DNA from: Nitrospira sp. UBA5698 | GTDB lineage: Bacteria; Nitrospirota; Nitrospiria; Nitrospirales; Nitrospiraceae | Length of the DNA stretch: 7,508 bases | Assembly: GCA_002420115.1 (NCBI GenBank) | Contig: DIHK01000048.1 | Location: 79,763 to 87,270, forward strand | Direction of reading: 5' to 3' | Part shown: one piece after another, positions 1 to 5,910 of the stretch | Numbering within the stretch: position 1 is the stretch's first letter | Layout of the letters: the number at the start of each line of letters is the position of its first letter | Translations under genes and position numbers: made by a program | The notes under the pieces: model-generated | The model's database searches: none | Told to the model about the DNA's origin: nothing | Seen by the model: the letters and a program-made list of their open reading frames with translations, nothing else

Positions 1-1485
1 CTGCGAATACCACCGATAGCCTTTGTTTTCGGTGAACTGGGCCTTCGGGGCGCCGCCGGGTTTTTCCAGTAACAACACTTTGAAGTCTAGAAGCCCGAAC
101 CAGGCTGGGTCGGCGAGGTCGTGGTAGTGGAGGCCCTGCAGTTTGGGTAGCATGTCACCCAAGGCCTGTTGCAATTCCTTCTCGCTGTAGGCCCGTACGG
201 CGAAGGGACGGTTGATCGACTGACAAAATCGCTGGATGGTGTAGGTGGCACCGGTGCAGAGCACTTTTGTGTCTGGCTTGAGGCCGAGAAACTGTGGGAG
301 TGATAGATAGCGTTCTTGAAACCCCAGCCAGCGGACAGCTTGGCGCAGGTGACTATATTGGACTTCGTACTCGGTATGCCCCGGGAGCTTCACGGGGGCA
401 GGCCATCCCTGTTCGATGCCAAACTCAGTCAGGAATGCTCGCCCACCTGGTTTGAGCACCCGCCACAATTCAGCGACAAAGCGAATCGGTCCTACATTGA
501 AGATCACCGAGTCCGGTGGATTGGCTTCGATGGGCAGGCGAAGCCGTCGGATCCAATTAAGGGCTTCTTGATGTTGTGTCGTCACTCCCACCCCTGACAC
601 GAGTTCTTGTTTGGTCAGTTGGACTGGTGTCATGTCGGCCATGTTCTCGTTGTCGATGACGAGATCGACCGAACGATCAGCCAGCGGCAGCTGTTCAGCA
701 TTGGCTCTGGCGCCGGTGACATTCCATCCGCCCGCTTTGGCTCGTGCGACCTGGAGGTTGAGGAATGGCTGCGTGATATCGAGTGAGAGGTAGGTGATCC
801 CCTGCTTCTCAAATGGGAGCAGATCCTTTCCGAGTTCCTGTGCGAGATACCCGAGGCCGCCACCGATCTCCAGCATGACTTTGGGTTTAGGAGCAAACCA
901 ACCGAGACGCCTGAGTTGTCGCATCAGCAGTCGACCATAAGTGAGACCGTCCAAGGCCTCGCTTGGCTCCCGAAAGAGATGAGAGACCGTGGTTTCAATC
1001 AAATCAAAATGGCCGTCGTCTCTCGAGCTTTCGGTCAACTCGTGGTGATGGAACTCTTCCAGGTGGTGCTCGCCTTCAAAGCCTTCTTGCCCTGACCAGC
1101 CTTCTCGGACCTGTTGGAGCAGCACATCCCACTTGGCCTTGTGCCGGTGGCCTCCGGGTGGTTCAGTTCCGTAATAGCAGAGGGAGTAGTTGGGGGTTGC
1201 CCACCGTTCTAAGTGCCAGGATCCAGGTTGGCCATCGGGCCCGCAAATCTTGGTGCCATATTGCTCAAGAAGCGTTCCCACGGCTGTATGGCCGTTCATA
1301 GCCTTGAGCAGGTCCAACCCAGTGCGGTTCAATCGGATCAACGGGAGGTCGTCATCGAGTGGAGCCAACCACCATTCGTCTGGCTGATGTTGGTAGACAA
1401 CAAGGTCCGGAATATGCCAGGCCAAGAGGGTCAGTGTGTCTCCGGTCAAGGATAGAGGATTACGGATGGCGGCCACAGCCTTCAT
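1..1485 (-). CDS. PqqD-like (RRE) domain / class I SAM-dependent methyltransferase, C-terminus cut by window edge
   Basis: The reading frame is open from an ATG at 1485 to the left edge, giving 495 codons with no stop, so the C-terminus lies outside the window. Residues about 36-80 resemble PqqD: a 'WWLAPL' strand, then 'IRLNRTGLDLLKAMNGHTAV' with the LN-x-T / dG-x-x-t-V pattern of the RiPP recognition element. A Rossmann methyltransferase domain starts near 202: motif I 'MLEIGGGLGYLAQEL' (204-218), an acidic residue at the end of the next strand ('YLSLDIT', 232-238), 'VDLVIDN' (273-279), and the late motif 'LWRVLKPGGRAFLTEF' (340-355). Residues 81-200 are His/Glu-rich and unrecognised. An ATG two codons upstream (1491) is equally possible. 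The frame is closed by TGA at 1504-1506, and a weak AGAAAG sits 9 nt before the 1485 start. It lies 82-88 bp downstream of the cupredoxin gene on the same strand, so co-transcription is possible. The methyltransferase fold is secure from motifs; the PqqD-like call is by pattern; the substrate is unknown. Confidence 0.85.
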   Translation of the reverse strand, partial: MKAVAAIRNPLSLTGDTLTLLAWHIPDLVVYQHQPDEWWLAPLDDDLPLIRLNRTGLDLLKAMNGHTAVGTLLEQYGTKICGPDGQPGSWHLERWATPNYSLCYYGTEPPGGHRHKAKWDVLLQQVREGWSGQEGFEGEHHLEEFHHHELTESSRDDGHFDLIETTVSHLFREPSEALDGLTYGRLLMRQLRRLGWFAPKPKVMLEIGGGLGYLAQELGKDLLPFEKQGITYLSLDITQPFLNLQVARAKAGGWNVTGARANAEQLPLADRSVDLVIDNENMADMTPVQLTKQELVSGVGVTTQHQEALNWIRRLRLPIEANPPDSVIFNVGPIRFVAELWRVLKPGGRAFLTEFGIEQGWPAPVKLPGHTEYEVQYSHLRQAVRWLGFQERYLSLPQFLGLKPDTKVLCTGATYTIQRFCQSINRPFAVRAYSEKELQQALGDMLPKLQGLHYHDLADPAWFGLLDFKVLLLEKPGGAPKAQFTENKGYRWYSQ

Positions 1486-1500
1486 AGTCATGGGCTTTCT

Positions 1501-1511
1501 GTGTCAGACAC
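1501..1511. promoter_or_regulatory. Short perfect palindrome before the methyltransferase start
   Basis: GTGTC-A-GACAC is a perfect 5-bp inverted repeat around one base. It lies 10-26 bases upstream of the two candidate ATGs of the methyltransferase gene. It could be an operator half-site pair or a small hairpin near the ribosome binding region. It is short enough to occur by chance, and no regulator is identifiable. Confidence 0.2.
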
Positions 1512-1573
1512 TCGGACAATCGGTAAGCTACAGGAGCGGTCAGCACCTCTGCAAGCGGACAATGGATGCTGCC

Positions 1574-1951
1574 TTACAGGCGAGCGGGGGTTGATGAATC
1601 ATCGGTCACAATCAGCTGGCCTCGCATGATGGGATGGATCCCACAATGATAGGCATATCGACCTGGGGGTAGGCCCGGGATCGTGAACTGTCCTCCCGGT
1701 GGAACGGTCCCTGAATTAAAGAGACAGGAGTTTTCGTCCTGTAGACAGCCATTGTGGGTGACAGTGTGGTGTGTTGGTGTCGGATTCTCCCAGCGGATGG
1801 GTGTGCCGCTCACCACGGTCGCGGCAGCCGGGACGTAATAGGGTGAGCCATTTTCCATGAGAATTTCTGTGGCTGGGGAGAAATCGAGGGACGGCCCTCC
1901 CACAGTAGCCACGATCCCCAGGGCGATGGTCAGGATGTGCAGTCGGTTCAC
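1574..1951 (-). CDS. Exported amicyanin/plastocyanin-like cupredoxin (type-1 copper protein)
   Basis: This is a 125-residue single-domain blue copper protein, probably a periplasmic electron carrier. The start is GTG at 1951, chosen because a GAGGAG Shine-Dalgarno sits 9 nt upstream. The N-terminus (MNR, then a hydrophobic run to about residue 19) looks like a Sec signal peptide or an uncleaved anchor. Copper ligands are visible: His61 or His62 in 'PTHHTVTHN', and Cys103, His106 and Met109 in 'YHCGIHPIMRG'. The Cys-x2-His-x2-Met spacing is the short ligand loop of amicyanins, while plastocyanins have a longer loop before Met. Cys69 and Cys76 could form a disulfide. The length is normal for the family plus a signal sequence. 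The gene ends with TAA 82-88 bp before the methyltransferase start on the same strand, so it may head that transcript. The redox partner cannot be inferred from this window. Confidence 0.9.
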   Translation of the reverse strand: MNRLHILTIALGIVATVGGPSLDFSPATEILMENGSPYYVPAAATVVSGTPIRWENPTPTHHTVTHNGCLQDENSCLFNSGTVPPGGQFTIPGLPPGRYAYHCGIHPIMRGQLIVTDDSSTPARL

Positions 1952-2259
1952 GGGGAAATGCTCCTCAATGCGTTGTCTCAGTGATGGATAAGAGCCATAA
2001 TGATGGCCGAGGATTCAGCCGTACTCCCTCTGGGCCCTCATCATAGCATGCCGCCACCGAGGGTTTGATGGGTCTCTGGGTGATGCCTGCCAGCCATTAT
2101 CTTTTCCCGTCGTCGGCAGTACGCGCATTTCTATTGAACCCAAAGTAATGAAAGCCGCAGAGGGTCGTAGAAATCCTGAGCGAGGTGGTTGCAAGAGCCT
2201 GTTCGTTCATGCTAGATGGAGGCCGTTGCGCCGCGCTGAAACGAAGAGGAGGGATCGGA
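1952..2259. other. Divergent intergenic region
   Basis: These 308 bases separate the minus-strand cupredoxin from the plus-strand histone-like gene and must hold both promoters. I see no good -35/-10 pair in either direction. Frames that are open here on the plus strand are in-frame extensions of the histone-like gene upstream of its strong ribosome binding site and are not supported as coding. Confidence 0.5.
2247..2252 (+). promoter_or_regulatory. Shine-Dalgarno AGGAGG fixing the histone-like start
   Basis: AGGAGG lies 7 nt before the ATG at 2260. This consensus site decides the start in favour of 2260 over the in-frame upstream ATG at 2185, which would add 25 residues lacking the composition of the rest of the protein. 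Confidence 0.8.
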
Positions 2260-2781
2260 ATGGCGAACAAAAAGAAGAAAGCCGTCGCGAAAGCGTCGTC
2301 AAAGACAAAGAAAGCTGCACCGCTGCCGAAGAAAAAAGCAGCCGCCAAGAAAGTCGTAGCCAAGAAGGCCGTGGTGAAGAAGGCTGCGAAGAAGCGTGCG
2401 GTGGTCAAGGCATCCAAACCCGCCCCAAAGAAGAAACCGGCGGCCAAGAAAGCAGCCGGCAAGTCAGCGAAGAAAGCGGTCGCCAAATCAGCCAAGAAAA
2501 CACCTCAGAAGTCTATCCCTTCGAGCGCACCAGCCAAACCTGTTGCGGATGAAGAGGAAATGACACCTCGAAAGGCCGTCTCGGTGAAACCGGCCATGCC
2601 GATGGAGCCGAATGAGGCTGATTTGGAAGATGAGGATGTCGTTGATGATGAGTTAGAGATGGAAGATGAGCTCGACGAAGATGACGTCCGAGATGAGTTG
2701 GATCTCGATACGGATGATGATGGGGATGAGCTCATCGATAAGTCAGAAGAATTGCTGGACGACGATTATCGACATAGTTAA
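2260..2781 (+). CDS. Lysine/alanine-rich histone H1-like protein with acidic C-terminal domain
   Basis: This is a 173-residue low-complexity protein with two opposite halves. Residues 4-84 are Lys/Ala/Val-rich, built of loose repeats such as KKAV, AKKA and KKAAKK. This resembles the C-terminal tail of histone H1 and bacterial H1-like proteins (Hc1/Hc2, AlgP/AlgR3 tails), so DNA binding or compaction in the cytoplasm is the likely role. Residues 85-118 are a Pro/Ser-containing linker. Residues 119-168 are dense in Asp and Glu ('ELEMEDELDEDDVRDELDLD'). No globular domain, signal peptide or enzyme motif is visible. The acidic half could fold back to neutralise the basic tail or recruit basic partners; that is inference. 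The start follows a consensus Shine-Dalgarno. Its bias mirrors on the opposite strand as spurious Ala/Phe-rich and Ser-rich open frames. H1-like naming rests on composition only, so homology is not proven. Confidence 0.85.
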   Translation: MANKKKKAVAKASSKTKKAAPLPKKKAAAKKVVAKKAVVKKAAKKRAVVKASKPAPKKKPAAKKAAGKSAKKAVAKSAKKTPQKSIPSSAPAKPVADEEEMTPRKAVSVKPAMPMEPNEADLEDEDVVDDELEMEDELDEDDVRDELDLDTDDDGDELIDKSEELLDDDYRHS

Positions 2782-2893
2782 TCGTCCTGAGTTTGGTGGT
2801 GGTCCGACGAAAGATTTTGCTCGCGCCGTTCCATGCGCAGCGTCTATCGCAGGGACAGGGCTGTCGGCATCGGTCCCAATCGTGGCGCTCTCT

Positions 2894-2934
2894 CTCGCTG
2901 CTGGAATGCGGGTCGTTCCAGCAGCGGGCTTTTG
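2894..2934 (+). terminator. Hairpin with short T-run, probable intrinsic terminator
   Basis: GCTGCTGGAA (2897-2906) pairs perfectly with TTCCAGCAGC (2916-2925) around a 9-base loop. The stem extends outward through C2896-G2926, a T-G wobble and C2894-G2928. It is followed by GCTTTT. It lies about 115 bases after the histone-like stop and before the next gene, as expected for termination of the upstream transcript. The T-run is short (four), so efficiency is uncertain. Confidence 0.6.
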
Positions 2935-3018
2935 GTGTTTGTTCAATATCTGCTCGTTCTTCACCTGCAAGGTGAGTCTCTCCAACGGTTGTTCCTCTCA
3001 GGGCTTGTGTCGAGTCCC

Positions 3019-4107
3019 ATGGTAAGCATCGGAAGGGTTTTAGGCGGGGTGGTTTTCGCGACCGCCGTTGCTATCAGTGTTGATTTGTCTGAAGTCGGCG
3101 CCGCTTGTGTCGTCGAGGGAGGATCAGCCAGCGCAGGAGAGGCAGGGCTTGTCCTGCATCTTGCACCGACCTGTACGCAGACGGAGCGGGAGGCGCATAT
3201 CGTGCGTGGTGAAATAATTGTGGAGACGCTCGAGAGAGGGCACCCGGTCGATCTTGTTGGGGTGATTGTTCAGGAGGATGTCCTGTTTGATCGCCTCGTT
3301 CCAGAGTCAGCATCTCGATCATCAACGGCATCCGAGCCTCCGAGTCACAGCAAGCCTGCCCGCAGTCAGGAGGAACGACTGATTCGTGCGGGACTGAGCA
3401 TACGAGACTCTGTGGTACAAGGAGCGGTACGCCACCGTTCGGTCACCGGTACCCTGCGGTTTGAAAGACCTGTGGACTTGCAGGGAACTCGATTTAAAGA
3501 GGGGGTGGATCTCTCCTGGTCGGTGTTCCAGGAAGCGGTGGAGCTGTCTGGGGCTGTCTTTGAAAAAGAGGCACATTTTGTTCAAGGACAATTCGTCGGT
3601 CCATTGGCCTGTCGAGAGACCAGGTTCGGTCCGAGTACGAGATTTCACCGGTCGAGGTTTCAAAGTTCCATGGACTGTACCGGCGCACTCTTCGACGGGA
3701 CGGCAGAATTTTTGGAAGTTACGAGTGAACAGTCGGTGGAGTTTGAACGGTCGAGGTTCGGCTCGGGGGTGGGGTTTTCAGGGAGCCGTTTCAAAAGTCG
3801 TCTCAGTTTTCGTGACGCGATCTTCAGCCGCGAGACCTTCTTTACCTTTACGGTCTTCGAGGGGGAGACGATGTTTACCGGCGCGCAATTTTTAGGGGCT
3901 GCAGATTTTTCGAATGCCGAGTTCAAGCGACAAGACGACCTGGCTCGGGCACGCTTCGACCATCCACCGCTGCTCGCTCAGGCGACGCGGCTGGAGCCTC
4001 CCCAGTCTGACGGCTTTTTTCAGACCAAGAACGGCCAGTACGTTCTCACGTTCGGGTTACTCGTCGCGGCAGCTCTGCTCGTGGCTTATGCGATCAAGCT
4101 CAAATGA
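3019..4107 (+). CDS. Secreted pentapeptide-repeat (11-residue Phe ladder) protein with C-terminal membrane anchor
   Basis: The protein has 362 residues from ATG 3019. This start gives a plausible signal sequence (MVSIGR, hydrophobic run 8-21, small residues before Cys30). The frame stays open upstream to 2833, but that would run through the probable terminator hairpin. There is no good Shine-Dalgarno at 3019, and GTG 3007 is an alternative. Residues about 146-313 form a right-handed beta-helix type repeat. Phe recurs every 11 residues at 148, 159, 170, 181, 192, 203, 214, 225, then 247 to 313, with only position 236 broken (Ser). A second ladder sits six residues later: Leu 154/165/176, then mostly Phe 187-297. 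This is the FxxxxxFxxxxF pattern of Pentapeptide_3-type repeats. Residues about 95-120 are a Ser/Pro-rich linker, and 341-358 is a transmembrane helix ending in Lys-Leu-Lys. The body is probably periplasmic and tail-anchored. The N-terminal domain (30-95) is unrecognised, and the function is unknown. Confidence 0.82.
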   Translation: MVSIGRVLGGVVFATAVAISVDLSEVGAACVVEGGSASAGEAGLVLHLAPTCTQTEREAHIVRGEIIVETLERGHPVDLVGVIVQEDVLFDRLVPESASRSSTASEPPSHSKPARSQEERLIRAGLSIRDSVVQGAVRHRSVTGTLRFERPVDLQGTRFKEGVDLSWSVFQEAVELSGAVFEKEAHFVQGQFVGPLACRETRFGPSTRFHRSRFQSSMDCTGALFDGTAEFLEVTSEQSVEFERSRFGSGVGFSGSRFKSRLSFRDAIFSRETFFTFTVFEGETMFTGAQFLGAADFSNAEFKRQDDLARARFDHPPLLAQATRLEPPQSDGFFQTKNGQYVLTFGLLVAAALLVAYAIKLK

Positions 4108-4142
4108 GCACTCTTGTTTATCCCCAATATATAGAATCGGAC

Positions 4143-4171
4143 TTGCTCGCCTCCCCATAAGTTGATATAAA
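4143..4171 (+). promoter_or_regulatory. Candidate promoter directly before scpA
   Basis: TTGCTC (4143-4148) and TATAAA (4166-4171) are separated by 17 bases. The -10 is close to consensus and the -35 is weak (3 of 6). Transcription would begin at about 4178, on the GTG of scpA itself. That would give a leaderless message and fits the lack of a Shine-Dalgarno there. This is inference from sequence alone. Confidence 0.3.
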
Positions 4172-4177
4172 CAGGCC

Positions 4178-4987
4178 GTGGAATCCCAAGCCGACGGGTT
4201 TGAGCAAACAGAGCTGCCGTATAAGGTCCGCATCGAAAATTTCGAAGGCCCGTTGGACCTCCTCCTGCATCTCATCAAGAAAAACGAGATCAATATCTAC
4301 GATATCCCGGTCGCCATGATTACCCAGCAGTACATCGAGTACCTGGAGGCGATGGAGGAACTCAATCTCAATGTCGCGGGAGATTTTTTGGTGATGGCGG
4401 CGACGCTGCTGCAAATTAAGTCCAAGATGCTGTTGCCGGCCGACGAGGCAATCGATGACGAAGAGGAAGGTCCGGACCCACGGGAAGAATTGGTCCGTCG
4501 GTTGCTTGAGTACAAAGCGTATAAGGAGGCGGCGCGCCAGCTCGATGATCAAGAAAAGATGTGGCGCGAGATCTTTTGGCGTGAGGATGCATTGCCCGTT
4601 GAAACAGTCGCGGAGGAGGATCTTCCTCTCGAAAACGTGTCATTGTTTGATTTGGTTGATGCGCTCAAGGAAGTACTTGAACGCAATCCGGACAGCCGGC
4701 TCATCGAGATCGTGCCCGACAATCTCACGGTTCGGGAACGGATGAATCTCATTCTGGAAACGTTGGAGGGGAAAGACTCGGTCTCGTTTGCGGCGCTGTT
4801 TGAAGGATCGGTCCATCGAATCGTGGTGGTCGTGACGTTTTTGGCCTTGTTGGAATTGATGCGGTTGCGAGTCGCCCGTGTGTTCCAGGCAGAAACCTTC
4901 GGACCGATTCTGGTCTCGCGGATGTTCTCGCTGGTGCCTGATCCGGCAGAGCTGGACGATGTTGATGCGGAATGGAGGAGCGCATGA
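4178..4987 (+). CDS. scpA: Segregation and condensation protein A (kleisin subunit of SMC complex)
   Basis: ScpA is the kleisin that bridges the two heads of the SMC dimer. With ScpB it forms the bacterial condensin that organises and segregates newly replicated chromosomes in the cytoplasm. The 269-residue product has the family hallmarks: 'VRIENFEGPLDLLLHLIKK' (17-35), then 'INIYDIPVAMITQQYIEYL' (38-56), 'AGDFLVMAATLLQIKSKMLL' (67-86), and an acidic linker (88-100). The C-terminal winged helix includes 'VTFLALLELMRLRVARVFQ' (219-237) and FGPI. The start is GTG 4178: an in-frame TGA at 4163-4165 leaves no earlier start codon. The upstream sequence lacks a strong Shine-Dalgarno. The gene ends in TGA that overlaps the scpB ATG (ATGA, 4984-4987), so the two are translationally coupled. 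Length is usual for the family. Confidence 0.97.
   Translation: MESQADGFEQTELPYKVRIENFEGPLDLLLHLIKKNEINIYDIPVAMITQQYIEYLEAMEELNLNVAGDFLVMAATLLQIKSKMLLPADEAIDDEEEGPDPREELVRRLLEYKAYKEAARQLDDQEKMWREIFWREDALPVETVAEEDLPLENVSLFDLVDALKEVLERNPDSRLIEIVPDNLTVRERMNLILETLEGKDSVSFAALFEGSVHRIVVVVTFLALLELMRLRVARVFQAETFGPILVSRMFSLVPDPAELDDVDAEWRSA
4974..4978 (+). promoter_or_regulatory. Shine-Dalgarno GGAGG inside the scpA end, fixing the scpB start
   Basis: GGAGG lies 5 nt before the ATG at 4984, within the last codons of scpA. It favours 4984 over the in-frame ATG at 4972, which overlaps this site and has no comparable one of its own. Confidence 0.7.
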
Positions 4988-5817
4988 CGCCACTGACGGC
5001 GGATGTGGTTGATGAGGTGGATGTGCCCGAAACCGAGGCCGTGAATGCGGCGAATACGGAAGATCCGGAGAACCTGGACGAGGTCAATGGAGTTCCGCCT
5101 TCGGAAGGCCTCAGCGAGGATCGGCCCCACAGTATGGCCGAGCTCCAAGCCATCCTGGAGGCGTTGCTCTTCGTCTCGGCCGAACCGTTGCCCGTGACTC
5201 GCCTTGTCGCCGCAATGGGTACGGTCTCGAAGGGCGAAGTCGAAGAGGCGTTGCATCATCTCGGCCGAGCGCTCGATCAGGAAGGGCGTGGGGTACGATT
5301 AGTGGCGGTCGCCGGTGGTTATCGCCTGGTGACCAAACAGGATTATGCCGCTTGGGTGAAACGATTGGACAAGGCGAAGACGGCGGCAAAACTGTCTCGA
5401 TCGGCCTTGGAATCCTTGGCCATCATCGCTTACAAGCAGCCGCTGGTGCGGGGGGAGATTGAAGAAATCCGAGGCGTAGAAACTTCCGGGGTTTTGCGCA
5501 CGTTGTTGGAGCGCAAGCTGGTGCGGATCGTCGGGCGCAAAGAAGTCCCGGGTCGGCCGATCATGTATGGGACGACCAAATTTTTTCTGGAACACTTTGG
5601 GTTGAGCGATCTTTCGCAGTTGCCGCCTCTGCGTGAGTTCAAAGAGCTTGGAGAGGCTGAACAGGCACTCTTGCCGATGGATGGCAGCGAGGTTCTGTCT
5701 GCAGTTGGAGAGGTTGAGGTGGTCGACGCCGAGGCAGAATCATCTGTAAATGGTGAACCTCAGACGGCTGTTCCTCTCGAAGAGGTATTGGACCCTTTCC
5801 CAACTTCTCCATCCTGA
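4984..5817 (+). CDS. scpB: Segregation and condensation protein B (ScpB, winged-helix kleisin partner)
   Basis: ScpB is a dimeric double-winged-helix protein that binds the ScpA linker and regulates the SMC ATPase complex. From ATG 4984 the product has 277 residues. The conserved core spans about 51-218: 'AELQAILEALLFVSAEPLP' (52-70), 'GVRLVAVAGGYRLVTK' (103-118), 'LSRSALESLAIIAYKQPL' (137-154), 'RGEIEEIRGVETSGVL' (156-171), 'LERKLVRIVGRKEVPGRP' (175-192), then 'YGTTKFFLEHFGL'. The core is flanked by an acidic N-terminal extension (1-50) and a C-terminal tail (219-277), both Glu/Val/Pro-rich and probably disordered. They make it longer than typical ScpB proteins of about 180-200 residues. The ATGA overlap with scpA and the internal GGAGG support coupled translation. 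No clear terminator follows before the convergent lipoprotein gene. Confidence 0.96.
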   Translation: MTPLTADVVDEVDVPETEAVNAANTEDPENLDEVNGVPPSEGLSEDRPHSMAELQAILEALLFVSAEPLPVTRLVAAMGTVSKGEVEEALHHLGRALDQEGRGVRLVAVAGGYRLVTKQDYAAWVKRLDKAKTAAKLSRSALESLAIIAYKQPLVRGEIEEIRGVETSGVLRTLLERKLVRIVGRKEVPGRPIMYGTTKFFLEHFGLSDLSQLPPLREFKELGEAEQALLPMDGSEVLSAVGEVEVVDAEAESSVNGEPQTAVPLEEVLDPFPTSPS

Positions 5818-5910
5818 AGCCACATCCATCACGTGTCCTGGCAACGGGACGTTCCTGGCTGCGGCCTTCGATTCAGGGCCAGTCCATCCATCTCAGAGTG
5901 TCACAGTTGG

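Noticed and set aside
963..1455. Overlapping plus-strand open frames of 65-112 codons
   Set aside because: They run antisense to the methyltransferase gene, whose frame is open throughout and carries recognisable motifs.
1574..1951. Nitrosocyanin-type red copper protein as an alternative for the cupredoxin
   Set aside because: A clear Cys-x2-His-x2-Met ligand loop with axial Met is present, which fits a type-1 blue copper site better.
2097..2495. Minus-strand open frame of 132 codons, Ala/Phe-rich, over the histone-like gene
   Set aside because: It is the mirror image of Lys/Ala codon runs (AAG read as CTT/TTC) and has no start signal. The plus-strand gene has a consensus Shine-Dalgarno.
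2505..2735. Minus-strand Ser-rich open frame
   Set aside because: It is the complement of the Asp/Glu-codon block of the plus-strand gene, so its composition is an artefact.
4118..5259. Two long minus-strand open frames (144 and 236 codons) over scpA and scpB
   Set aside because: They lie opposite unmistakable scpA and scpB coding sequence and resemble no protein family.
5818..5910. Search for a bidirectional terminator between scpB and the lipoprotein gene
   Set aside because: Only short GGCC/GGCC pairings and a repeated TCCTGGC are present, with no T-run or strong stem, so no terminator is called.
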